Source of the DNA: Bifidobacterium phasiani
GTDB lineage: Bacteria; Actinomycetota; Actinomycetes; Actinomycetales; Bifidobacteriaceae
NCBI RefSeq assembly: GCF_019331775.1
Contig: NZ_JAHBBD010000009.1
Span: 1 to 64,000, forward strand
Reading direction: 5' to 3'
Length of the DNA stretch: 64,000 nucleotides
Shown in pieces: positions 17,576-24,767 of this stretch. The notes beneath the pieces are model-generated. The model ran no database searches. It saw nothing but the letters and a program-made list of their open reading frames with translations, and was not told the origin of the DNA. Every line of letters begins with the position of its first letter. The first letter of the stretch is position 1. Position numbers and translations under genes: made by a program.

Positions 17576-17603
17576 ATGCTAGCACATGTCCCTGCGCGCA
17601 CAA
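17576..17603 (-). promoter_or_regulatory. Toxin-antitoxin promoter with an overlapping palindromic operator
   Basis: On the minus strand TTGTGC (17603-17598) and TAGCAT (17581-17576) are 16 bp apart, with TGC directly before TAGCAT (extended -10). The -35 hexamer is part of the palindrome GCACAATGTGTGC at 17598-17610, so a protein bound there would block RNA polymerase. The leader would be about 50 nt. Confidence 0.55.
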
Positions 17604-17616
17604 TGTGTGCTATAAG

Positions 17617-17713
17617 GCGCACAATGTGCATGGCGTCCAAAGCGCGCCATATGGCCGAAACGCGCATTTCGGCATGCACAATGTGCGTTTGGGGAGATAG
17701 GCACATTGTGCGC
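17617..17713. repeat. 97-bp segment bounded by inverted GCGCACAATGTGC ends
   Basis: The left end GCGCACAATGTGC (17617-17629) and right end GCACATTGTGCGC (17701-17713) are perfect inverted repeats of 13 bp. A third copy of the 11-bp core lies inside at 17676-17686. The interior is not similar to the two other segments with the same ends (39117-39190 and 42066-42148). Confidence 0.7.
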
Positions 17714-17770
17714 TGGGGAATGGGGAATGGCGAATGGATGAGGGAATGAGCGAATGAGGGAATGGGGATG
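17714..17770. repeat. Degenerate octamer tandem repeat
   Basis: About seven head-to-tail units resembling GGGAATGR, such as GGGAATGAGCGAATGAGGGA. The purine-rich run is unlike the surrounding sequence and encodes nothing recognisable. Confidence 0.7.
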
Positions 17771-17791
17771 CGGAGAGGCGGGGACGCGAAA

Positions 17792-17827
17792 GGCCCGCGC
17801 ATCCCATAGCAGCGGGATGCGCGGGCC
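17792..17827 (-). terminator. Terminator of ilvN
   Basis: A perfect 14-bp inverted repeat (17792-17805 and 17814-17827) with an 8-nt loop. On the minus strand it is followed by TTTCG. A second hairpin (17857-17867 with 17876-17886) sits between it and the ilvN stop codon. Confidence 0.75.
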
Positions 17828-17887
17828 CTCGCCGGATGGCTATGCGCGCAAATCGGCCGCTTCCGGCGCGGCCGGGCCGGAAGCGGT

Positions 17888-18442
17888 TCAGCGGCCCTTG
17901 ATCTCCGAGCCGACGACCTTCTCGCTCAGCGCCTTCGGGCCGCGGGTCAGCGCGACCGAACCGGAGCGCACGAGCTCGATGATGCCGTAGTCGCTGAGCA
18001 GCGAGAGCAGCGAGTCGAGCTTCTCGCTCGATCCGGTGGCCTCGATGACCAGCGACTCGGGGTGCATGTCGACCACGCGCACGCGGAAGGTCTGCACGAT
18101 CTCCAGCACGTCGGACCGGGTCTTCGCGTCGGCCGCCACCTTGACGAGCACCAGCTCGCGGTTGACGGTGTTCTCGTCGTCCAGATCGACGATCTTGAGC
18201 ACGTGCAGCAGCTTGTTGAGCTGCTTGATGATCTGCTCGAGCGGCACCTCCTCGACGTCGGCGGTCACCGTGATGCGGGAGATGTCCGGCCGCTCGGTCG
18301 GCGAGACGGACAGCGAGTTGATGTTGAACGCACGGCGCGCGAACAGGCCGGCGATGCGGGAGAGCACGCCGGGGCGGTTCTCCACGAGCACCGACAGCGT
18401 GTGGCGCTGCGAGGTGGGCTGTGATGCGGGATAGTTGGCCAT
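17888..18442 (-). CDS. ilvN: Acetolactate synthase small (regulatory) subunit
   Basis: The regulatory subunit that activates IlvB and confers valine feedback control in branched-chain amino acid synthesis. At 184 residues it has the usual IlvN layout: an ACT domain at about 12-85 (HTLSVLVENRPGVLSRIAGL, FNINSLSVSPTERPDISRIT) and a C-terminal domain (VVDMHPESLVIEATG, LLSDYGIIELVRSG). AGGAG precedes the ATG by about 8 nt. It lies 39 bp after ilvB and is probably co-transcribed with it. Confidence 0.96.
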   Translation of the reverse strand: MANYPASQPTSQRHTLSVLVENRPGVLSRIAGLFARRAFNINSLSVSPTERPDISRITVTADVEEVPLEQIIKQLNKLLHVLKIVDLDDENTVNRELVLVKVAADAKTRSDVLEIVQTFRVRVVDMHPESLVIEATGSSEKLDSLLSLLSDYGIIELVRSGSVALTRGPKALSEKVVGSEIKGR

Positions 18443-18481
18443 GATAAACGCTCCTCTTACCTCTTGCCTCGATTGTGCCGT

Positions 18482-20398
18482 TCAGGCCGCGCCGGCCGCG
18501 TCGTCGACATCCGCGTTGTGCCCCTTGAGCGGCTGGATGCCGGGCATGTAGACCACGTTGTTGTTGGGCTCGCCGGCCGCGACCATCGGCCACACCATCG
18601 CGTCCTTCCACACGCGGAAGTCGATGAGCACCGGGCGGTCGTTGATCTCGTTCGCCCGGCGGATGCACTCGAGCGCCTCGTCCTGGGTGAACGCGCGCAT
18701 GCCGACGCAGCCGTACGCCTCCGCGAGCTTGACGAAGTCCGGCACGTCGACGAACGCGTCCGGGTTCTGCTCGCCGTTCGGGTAGTCCTCGGCGCGGCCG
18801 TCGCCGTCGTGCAGGTTCGTGGCCGAGTAGTGGTGCTCGTAGAACAGCGTCTGCCACTGGCGGACCATGCCCAGCGCGGAGTTGTTCAGGATCGCGATCT
18901 TGACCGGCGCATGCTCGAGGAACGCGACCGTCATCTCCTCGCTGGTCATCTGGAAGCTGCCGTCGCCGTCGATCAGCCAGACCGGCTTGGAGGCGTCGAA
19001 GAAGCGCTGGGCGCCGATCGCGGCGCCGATCGCGGCCGGCAGGCCGAAGCCCATCGTGCCCAGGCCGGACGAGGAGATCCACGAGTGCGCGTTCTCGAAG
19101 TCCAGGAACTGCGACGCCCACATCTGGTGCTGGCCGACGTCGGTCACCCAGATCGTCGACGGGTCGGCGTGCCTGCCGATCTGCCGGACCACCCACTGCG
19201 GGGCCAGCGTGCCGTCGTCCGGCTCCTGGTAGGTCATCGGGTACTTCTCGCGCCAGCGGTCGATAGCCTCCCACCACGGCTTGAGGTTCGGCTTGCCGTA
19301 CATCGACTGCTCGCGCTCGATCTCGGGGATCAGGTCGTCGAGCACGGTCGCCACGTCGCCGACGATCGGCACGTCCGCGTAGCGGTTCTTGCTGATCTCC
19401 GCGGGGTCGATGTCGATGTGGATGACGCGGGCGGTCGGCGCGAACGCGTCGAGCTTGCCGGTCACGCGGTCGTCGAAGCGCGCGCCGATGGCGACGAGTA
19501 GGTCGGAGCGCTGGATCGCGCCGGTCGCCGCGATCGTGCCGTGCATGCCGGGCATGCCGAGGTTCTGCGGATGCGAGTCCGGCACGATGCCGCGCGCCGG
19601 CAGCGTCGTGACGATCGGGGCGCCGGTCACCTCGGCCAGTCTCTCCACCTGTTTGCGGGCGTCGGAGCGCACCGCGCCGCCGCCCACGTACAGCACCGGG
19701 CGGTACGAGCGCTCGAACAGCTTGGCGGCGTCGGACAGCACGCGGCCGTGCGCCTTGGTCGTGGGGTTGTAGCCGGGCAGGATCATGCGCTGCGGCCAGG
19801 AGTAGCGCATCTCGCCGACCTGTGCGGTCTTCGTCAGGTCGACCAGCACCGGGCCCGGGCGGCCCGAGTTGGCGATGTAGTACGCCTCGGTGAGCACGCG
19901 CGGGATGTCCTGCGCGCTGGTCACCAGATACGAGTGCTTGACCACCGGGTAGGTGGCGCCGACGATGTCCGCCTCCTGGAAGGCGTCGGTGCCGATCGCG
20001 TCGGTGCCGACCTGGCCGGTGATGACGACCATCGGCACGGAGTCCATGTTGGCGTCGGCGATCGGGGTGAGCATGTTGGTCGCGCCGGGGCCGGAGGTCA
20101 CGATGCACACGCCCACGTGGCCGGTCGCCACCGCGTAGCCCTCGGCCGCGTGTCCGGCGGCCTGCTCGTGGCGCATCAGCAGGAACCGGAACTTCGAGTC
20201 GTTCTTGATCGCGTGGTAGACGGGCAGGATCGCGCCGCCGGGGACGCCGAACACATCCTGGACTCCCAGATCCTCCAGGGAACGGACCAGCGCTTCGGCG
20301 CCGGTCATCTTCTCGCCGTCGACAATGGTCTGCTTGTCAGTGCCCGTGGCGTTCTTCGGAACGCTGCTGAAGGCCTGCAGAGGTGTTGGTAGTACCAT
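18482..20398 (-). CDS. ilvB: Acetolactate synthase large (catalytic) subunit
   Basis: ThDP-dependent enzyme condensing two pyruvates, or pyruvate with 2-oxobutyrate, in the first common step of valine, leucine and isoleucine synthesis. The 638-residue protein has the catalytic glutamate in LMRHEQAAGHAAEGYA, the FAD-binding middle domain (SDLLVAIGARFDDRVTGKL) and the ThDP motif GDGSFQMTSEEM...NN. The start MVLPTPLQAF follows GAGAGGAACC. The frame is open a further 59 codons upstream, but without a better start. The leader (20399-20560) has GC-rich hairpins but no obvious Ile/Leu/Val-rich leader peptide, so classical attenuation is not supported. Confidence 0.96.
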   Translation of the reverse strand: MVLPTPLQAFSSVPKNATGTDKQTIVDGEKMTGAEALVRSLEDLGVQDVFGVPGGAILPVYHAIKNDSKFRFLLMRHEQAAGHAAEGYAVATGHVGVCIVTSGPGATNMLTPIADANMDSVPMVVITGQVGTDAIGTDAFQEADIVGATYPVVKHSYLVTSAQDIPRVLTEAYYIANSGRPGPVLVDLTKTAQVGEMRYSWPQRMILPGYNPTTKAHGRVLSDAAKLFERSYRPVLYVGGGAVRSDARKQVERLAEVTGAPIVTTLPARGIVPDSHPQNLGMPGMHGTIAATGAIQRSDLLVAIGARFDDRVTGKLDAFAPTARVIHIDIDPAEISKNRYADVPIVGDVATVLDDLIPEIEREQSMYGKPNLKPWWEAIDRWREKYPMTYQEPDDGTLAPQWVVRQIGRHADPSTIWVTDVGQHQMWASQFLDFENAHSWISSSGLGTMGFGLPAAIGAAIGAQRFFDASKPVWLIDGDGSFQMTSEEMTVAFLEHAPVKIAILNNSALGMVRQWQTLFYEHHYSATNLHDGDGRAEDYPNGEQNPDAFVDVPDFVKLAEAYGCVGMRAFTQDEALECIRRANEINDRPVLIDFRVWKDAMVWPMVAAGEPNNNVVYMPGIQPLKGHNADVDDAAGAA

Positions 20399-20602
20399 GG
20401 TTCCTCTCGTACTCTCGTGTTCGTTCGGTGTCCCGTGCCTGCGCGGGCGCGTCGATGGGCGCCGCCGGAACGGTCCGGCCGCCGCCGGGCACCGTTTGTG
20501 GCGGTTCCGCTGCGGTCGGCACATACTGTTCACTATCGTAGCGTCTGTGTCTGTGAGACCGCCGCGCGCGCCCACATACTGGCGTCGCGCCCGCCCGCCG
20601 CT

Positions 20603-21673
20603 TTAGCGCCGCTCGAGCGCGCGCCACGCGGCCTCGGCCGCGGCGAGCTGCGCCTTGCGCTTGCTGGAGGCGGAGCCGACGCCCAGCACCTCGTCCGAGT
20701 CGCCGAGCATCGCGCGGGCGGTGAACACCTGCGCGTACTCGGGGCCGGAGACCTCCATGCGGTAGCGCGGCTCGCCCAGGCCGAGCTGGTGGGCCCTGAC
20801 CGTGAGCGAGGTCTTCCAGTCGAGCGCCGGCCCCTCGGTGGCCACCTCGGCCAGCGTGTCGTCGACCAGCCGGTGCACCACCTCGCGCGCGCCGTCGATG
20901 CCGTGCTCCAGGAACGTCGCGCCGATCAGCGCCTCGACGATGTCGCACAGGATCGAGCTCTTGTCGGCGCCGCCGTCGTCGGACTCGCCGTGGCCGAGCA
21001 GGATGTACGGGCCGACGTGCAGGCGCTCGCGGGCGATCCGCGACAGCGACTCCTCGGAGACCGCCTTCGCGCGCATCTTGGCCAGCTGGCCCTCGGTCAT
21101 GTCCGGATGGGCCGTGAACAGCGTCTCGGTGACCACCAGCTCGAGCACCGCGTCGCCGAGGAACTCCAGCCGCTCGTAGTTCGTGGTGCCCGGGTGCTCG
21201 TGGGCGAAGGAACGGTGCGTGAGCGCCTCGACGAGCAGCTCGGGCGACAGCGTGGTCCCGAGCGCCCGGAACAGCTCGTCGGCGGGGCGGTCGGGGTCGG
21301 CGCGCCTGGACCGCCTGATCACCCGGGTCCGGACGGACTGCCCGGGATCGTTCCGCTGCGGGTCCTGCGGGTTCTGCCGGTCCTGCACATTGTGCGGGGC
21401 CTGCTGCTCCGGCGCGGCCTGTAACGTCTGCCGGTCCTGCGCGGCCTGTCGCGCCTGTCGGTCCTGCACATTGTGCGGGTCGCGCCGGTCCTGCTGGTTC
21501 CGCGCGGACTGTGCATGGTTCCGGTCCTGCCGCGTCCGCGGATCCTGCGGGTTTCGCCGCGCCTGCCGGCCCTGCTCCGGCGTCGCGTCGTCGGCCGTCG
21601 GCTCGGCGGCGGCCGGGCGCGGCAGCCTGTCGGGGACGAATTCGCCGGCCCGCGTGCCGTGGTGATGACTCAT
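20603..21673 (-). CDS. rnc: Ribonuclease III with a 130-residue repeat-rich N-terminal extension
   Basis: Double-strand-specific endonuclease that processes rRNA precursors and structured mRNAs. The catalytic domain begins near residue 132, with the signature NYERLEFLGDAVLEL (165-179) and ILCDIVEALIGATFLEHG holding the second metal-binding Asp/Glu set. The dsRNA-binding domain is at about 285-354 (DWKTSLTVRAHQ, VGSASSKRKAQLAAAEAAW). Residues 1-130 are a Gln/Asn/Arg/Asp-rich tract built from PHNVQDRQ, AAQDRQ and NPQD units, giving 356 residues instead of about 230. AAGGAGAG lies 7 nt before the ATG at 21673, which fixes that start over a TTG two codons upstream. The tract contains two GCACATTGTGC palindromes. 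Confidence 0.95.
   Translation of the reverse strand: MSHHHGTRAGEFVPDRLPRPAAAEPTADDATPEQGRQARRNPQDPRTRQDRNHAQSARNQQDRRDPHNVQDRQARQAAQDRQTLQAAPEQQAPHNVQDRQNPQDPQRNDPGQSVRTRVIRRSRRADPDRPADELFRALGTTLSPELLVEALTHRSFAHEHPGTTNYERLEFLGDAVLELVVTETLFTAHPDMTEGQLAKMRAKAVSEESLSRIARERLHVGPYILLGHGESDDGGADKSSILCDIVEALIGATFLEHGIDGAREVVHRLVDDTLAEVATEGPALDWKTSLTVRAHQLGLGEPRYRMEVSGPEYAQVFTARAMLGDSDEVLGVGSASSKRKAQLAAAEAAWRALERR
21385..21476 (-). repeat. Two GCACATTGTGC palindromes inside the rnc repeat tract
   Basis: Identical 11-bp palindromes at 21385-21395 and 21466-21476, 81 bp apart, each encode the HNV of a PHNVQDRQ unit. The same palindrome is otherwise intergenic in this window. Confidence 0.85.
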
Positions 21674-21789
21674 ATGCAATCTCTCCTTGGAATCGACTGC
21701 CCTCTACGCTACCCGCCCGCGTGCCCAGCCGCCCGACCGGTCCTCCGCCCCGGGGCCGGAAGGGCCGGAAGAACGTCCGGGCGGATACG

Positions 21790-21821
21790 AAAAGGCCCCG
21801 CCACCCGTCGATGGCAGGGCC
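21790..21821 (-). terminator. Terminator of the yceD-rpmF transcript
   Basis: A 10-bp stem (21794-21803 and 21812-21821, one mismatch) with an 8-nt loop is followed on the minus strand by TTTTCG. It lies just after rpmF and before rnc. Confidence 0.75.
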
Positions 21822-21846
21822 GATATGCCTGGGATCAGCGCAGGGC

Positions 21847-22041
21847 TCACTTGGTGTGGGCCGGCTGGATGGCGCTGCGGTAGGTGCGGCCGCGGAAGGA
21901 GCCGCAGCTCGGGCAGGCCATGTGAGGCAGGGTCGGGGCGCCGCAGTTCGGGCAGGTCACGGTCTGCGCGGCGGACGCCTTCCAGTTCGCGCGACGCGAG
22001 TGCGTATTGGCGCGCGAGGTCTTGTACTTAGGCAATGCCAT
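21847..22041 (-). CDS. rpmF: 50S ribosomal protein L32
   Basis: A 64-residue zinc-type L32: [22 protein letters not shown] is the classical start, and the zinc ribbon [18 protein letters not shown] has two CxxC pairs. The zinc-binding form suggests this is the ordinary paralogue. GGAAAT precedes the ATG. Preceded by the yceD-family gene, the common arrangement. Confidence 0.97.
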   Translation of the reverse strand: MALPKYKTSRANTHSRRANWKASAAQTVTCPNCGAPTLPHMACPSCGSFRGRTYRSAIQPAHTK

Positions 22042-22160
22042 GGTATTTCCTCTGTTTCGTTCGAACGTTTGAGCTTAAGCGTTCGGTATCTTAGCGCAAC
22101 CGCCGTACATTGTCACGTCGCGGCGCGCTGGACCCGGCCGCGCGGGCGCCCCGCGGCCGC

Positions 22161-22757
22161 TCAGCCGCGCTCCTCCCGCTCCAGCTGGGCCTTGAGCTGC
22201 TCGAGCGCGGCGAAGCGGATGTCGGTCACGTCGTGGTGGTGGTCGGGGTCCTCGTTGAGGTCGGCGCCGCACTGCGAGCACAGGCCGCGGCAGTCCTCGC
22301 GGCACAGCGGCTGCAGCGGCAGCGACTCGACGAGCGCGTCGCGCAGCAGCGACTCCAGGTCGGCGAAGGCGCCGTCGTGGCTCAGCGGGTACACGTCCTC
22401 CGACTCGTCCTCGCCGGCGATGATGTCCACCTCCTCGCCGTTGCCGTGAGCGTCCTCGGGCATGTCGTAGGGGAAGAACGCCATGAGCCGCACGCTCCAA
22501 TGCGGGTCGAGCGGCCTGAGGCACCGCGTGCATTCGCCGACGATCGAGGCGTCGGCCCGGCCGTTGAAGATCAGCCCGTCGACGATGGAGTCGAACGAGC
22601 CGGTCACGTGCACGTCGGATCCCTCACGGATGCCGACGATGTCGTCGCCGATGCCGCTCGGCGCGGGAACGACCATGTCGATGGGCTTGCTGCGGCCGGC
22701 GCGCGCGGCGACCTGCGCCACGGACACGGCCCATGCGGAATCCTCGGGACGGGGCAT
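22161..22757 (-). CDS. yceD: DUF177 family protein (YceD)
   Basis: A 198-residue protein of the YceD/DUF177 family, almost always found next to rpmF and linked to 23S rRNA accumulation in plants and bacteria. Key features are GECTRCLRPL and the C-terminal cysteine cluster CREDCRGLCSQCGADLNED, likely metal-binding. The acidic middle (EVDIIAGEDESEDVYPL) is typical. GGAGGAG lies before the ATG, and the gap from the upstream gene is only 4 nt, so it belongs to coaD-coiled-coil-yceD-rpmF. Confidence 0.9.
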   Translation of the reverse strand: MPRPEDSAWAVSVAQVAARAGRSKPIDMVVPAPSGIGDDIVGIREGSDVHVTGSFDSIVDGLIFNGRADASIVGECTRCLRPLDPHWSVRLMAFFPYDMPEDAHGNGEEVDIIAGEDESEDVYPLSHDGAFADLESLLRDALVESLPLQPLCREDCRGLCSQCGADLNEDPDHHHDVTDIRFAALEQLKAQLEREERG

Positions 22758-22761
22758 AGGG

Positions 22762-23493
22762 TTACTCCTCCGTAGTGTCGTCGATGTGGGGCAGCTGCTC
22801 GGCGGCGGCCCGCTGGCGTTCGCGCAGCACGTTCAGGCCGGCCTGCACGTCGTGGTCGAACTTGGCGAGCTGCTGGTGCAGGCTCTCCATCACGTCGGTG
22901 CAGTAGCGGTCCGCGCCCTGCGTCAGCTTGTCCGACTTGGCCTGCGCCTGGTCGATGATCGAGCGGGCCTTCTGCCGGGCCAGTTCGGTCACGTTCTCCT
23001 GGCCGGCCAGGAACTGCGCCTGCTCGTCGGCCTCGCGGATGCGGTCGGCCGCGCGGCTCTGCGCCGAGGCGATGATCGCGTTCGCCTGGGTCTGGGCGTT
23101 CTCCAGCCGGCGTTCGGCCTCGCGCATCAGGGCGGAGGCGCGTTCGAGCTGGACCGGCAGCATCTTCTTGAGCTCGGTCAGGTGGCCGGTGAACTCCTCG
23201 CGGTCCACCTTGACCACGCCCGGGGTGAAGAATCCGCTCTTCGCCTCGTCGAGCATCTGCTCCAGACGGTCGATGATGTCGTAGACCGTCGTGAACTCCT
23301 CGCGGCTGTGGCTCGCGGCCGGGTCGACCGGCAGGCCGTCGTCGGTCTGCCGCATGTCCGGCATCGGCGGGAACAGCGGTTTGACCTTCGGCGAGGCGTC
23401 GGCGGCCTCGGATTGCAGATACGGTTCGGTGGCCACGTCGTGCTCGTCGGTGGCGTCGTTGACGTCGTCGAAGTGCTGCGTCTCGTCGGCCAT
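22762..23493 (-). CDS. DivIVA-like coiled-coil protein
   Basis: A 243-residue soluble protein. Residues 1-65 are acidic and low in structure. About 66-230 are mostly helical with heptad patterns (YDIIDRLEQMLDEAKSG, ASALMREAERRLENAQTQA, QSRAADRIREADEQAQFLA), resembling DivIVA/cell-division-initiation-like proteins found between coaD and yceD in actinobacteria. No catalytic motif is visible. A scaffold role in growth or division is inferred from helicity and context only. The start lies 1 nt after the coaD stop, implying translational coupling. Confidence 0.7.
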   Translation of the reverse strand: MADETQHFDDVNDATDEHDVATEPYLQSEAADASPKVKPLFPPMPDMRQTDDGLPVDPAASHSREEFTTVYDIIDRLEQMLDEAKSGFFTPGVVKVDREEFTGHLTELKKMLPVQLERASALMREAERRLENAQTQANAIIASAQSRAADRIREADEQAQFLAGQENVTELARQKARSIIDQAQAKSDKLTQGADRYCTDVMESLHQQLAKFDHDVQAGLNVLRERQRAAAEQLPHIDDTTEE

Positions 23494-23494
23494 G

Positions 23495-23986
23495 TCATGC
23501 CCCCTCTCGGTTCAGCGCGTCGGCGAGCAGCGGCACGACGCAGTCCGGCACCATGCCGGTCACGTCGCCGCCGTGCCTCGCGACGTCTTTGACGATGGAA
23601 CTGGAAATGTGCTCAAGGACCGGGTCCGCGGGCAGGAACAGCGTCTCCACCCCGGAGAGCTTGCGGTTGACCAGCGCCATGCCCAGCTCCGCCTCGTAGT
23701 CGCCGTTCTGCCTCAGCCCCTTGACGATGACCGCCGCGCCGACCTGCCGGCAGTAGTCGGTGATCAGCCCGTCGGTCGACGTGACCTTGACGTCGGTGTA
23801 CCCGTCCATGTCGAGCGCCCGGCGGATCGCCTCGACGCGCGTGGCCGCGGGGAACAGCGGCCGCTTCGCCGCGTTCACCGCCACGACCACATGCACTTCG
23901 GCGAAGAAGCGGGTGCTGCGTTCGATTACGTCCAAATGCCCGGCCGTCACGGGATCATACGAACCGGGGCACACTGCGATAGTCAT
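23495..23986 (-). CDS. coaD: Phosphopantetheine adenylyltransferase
   Basis: Transfers AMP from ATP to 4'-phosphopantetheine, the penultimate step of coenzyme A synthesis. At 163 residues it has the standard length. Motifs are the nucleotidyltransferase loop [19 protein letters not shown] (His17), [18 protein letters not shown] and the [16 protein letters not shown] substrate-binding helix. TAGGCT ends 6 nt before the ATG with AAGG between, suggesting a leaderless or very short leader. First gene of a four-gene cluster ending at rpmF. Confidence 0.97.
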   Translation of the reverse strand: MTIAVCPGSYDPVTAGHLDVIERSTRFFAEVHVVVAVNAAKRPLFPAATRVEAIRRALDMDGYTDVKVTSTDGLITDYCRQVGAAVIVKGLRQNGDYEAELGMALVNRKLSGVETLFLPADPVLEHISSSIVKDVARHGGDVTGMVPDCVVPLLADALNREGA

Positions 23987-23992
23987 GCCTTA

Positions 23993-23998
23993 AGCCTA
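23993..23998 (-). promoter_or_regulatory. Candidate -10 box (TAGGCT) for coaD
   Basis: TAGGCT on the minus strand ends six bases before the coaD ATG, the same arrangement as at several other genes here. Confidence 0.4.
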
Positions 23999-24284
23999 CC
24001 GCGTGACCGGGCTCGGACGACACCGCGGGAACCGAGTCGCGGGATTCCCGCATCGGCCCGCGCCACGAAGCCCCCCGAACGCCGTCGGCGCGCCGGCCGA
24101 TCCGACCGCCCCGCACCCGCCGGCGTCGCGGCGCCGCGGCGATGGCGTCGCCGGGCCGCCGACGCGCAACCGAGGACGCGGATCCGATGCGCCATGATGC
24201 CGTCGCGCATCTTCGGGGCGCAGGTTTTATGATGGTGTGCGGGACGGGTGTCCCATGCACACCCGACGAACGATGGAGCTGATG

Positions 24285-24584
24285 ATGACCGATTCATTCC
24301 TCGATGACGCCGACCCGGTCTCGCCCCTGTCGTCTCCGGACCAGGGCGCGGGCACGTCGGTGCTTGAGCGCCCGGAGACCAAGGAGCAGACGGACCTGAC
24401 CGACAACGGCGACGCGGACCGTTTCGCGCACTATGTGTCGAAGGACCGCATCGCGGAGTCCCGCATGACCGGCCGCCCGGTCGTGGCCCTGTGCGGCAAG
24501 GTGTGGGTGCCCAAGCACGACCCCTCGCAGTACCCGGTCTGCCCGGACTGCAAGCGCATCTACGACGAGATGCGAGGGTTCTAG
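24285..24584 (+). CDS. DUF3039 family protein
   Basis: A 99-residue protein of the DUF3039 family, which is confined to actinobacteria. After an acidic N terminus come FAHYVSKDRIAESRMTGRPVVALCGKVWVPKHDPS and a CxxC pair in YPVCPDCKRIYDEM, probably a zinc ribbon with the preceding Cys. Function is unknown. Three in-frame Met codons cluster at 24273-24285; the last has GGAG 5 nt upstream and gives the typical N terminus. Confidence 0.85.
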   Translation: MTDSFLDDADPVSPLSSPDQGAGTSVLERPETKEQTDLTDNGDADRFAHYVSKDRIAESRMTGRPVVALCGKVWVPKHDPSQYPVCPDCKRIYDEMRGF

Positions 24585-24591
24585 CAGCCGG

Positions 24592-24748
24592 CCGGTTCAC
24601 AGGTTCCGCACCGCGAATCCTGTGAACCGGCGTTCGGGCCGTCCGAATGCGCGAATCCCCGGAACGACGCCGTTGCGTGGTTCCGGGGATTTACGGTATC
24701 TGCGGCATTCCGGTTCACGGGATGCCGGCCGTCCATCCTGTGAACCGG
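24592..24748. repeat. REP-like doublet B: two CCGGTTCAC...GTGAACCGG palindromes
   Basis: Palindrome 1 (24592-24630) and palindrome 2 (24710-24748) are each 39 bp with 12-14 bp arms (CCGGTTCACGGGAT type and ATCCTGTGAACCGG). They are 118 bp apart start to start. The pair sits between the convergent DUF3039 and aldo-keto reductase genes and matches doublets at 33997-34160 and 62041-62186. Confidence 0.85.
24654..24691. terminator. Terminator-like hairpin between the doublet palindromes
   Basis: A perfect 12-bp inverted repeat AATCCCCGGAAC / GTTCCGGGGATT with a 14-nt loop, followed by TT. It could end transcription from either convergent gene. Confidence 0.65.
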
Positions 24749-24767
24749 CCGGCCGTCGGACGCGCCG

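Larger units (their letters stand above)
17521..17791. other. Palindrome-rich control region upstream of the toxin-antitoxin genes
   Basis: This 271-bp stretch without genes holds five copies or near-copies of GCACAATGTGC (17571, 17598, 17619, 17676, 17701), the palindrome GCCATATGGC at 17646-17655, a CCGAAA/TTTCGG hairpin at about 17656-17673 and an octamer repeat at 17714-17770. Its ends toward 17792 merge with the ilvN terminator. Confidence 0.8.

Noticed and set aside
20399-20575. A branched-chain amino acid attenuator with a leader peptide before ilvB
   Set aside because: The only open frame in the leader is in frame with ilvB and Arg/Pro-rich, with no run of Ile, Leu or Val codons.
22051-22066. 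CGTTCGAACG palindrome upstream of rpmF, considered as a LexA (SOS) box
   Set aside because: The half-sites are in the order GTTC-GAAC without spacer, the reverse of the actinobacterial GAAC-N4-GTTC box, and rpmF is not a damage-response gene.
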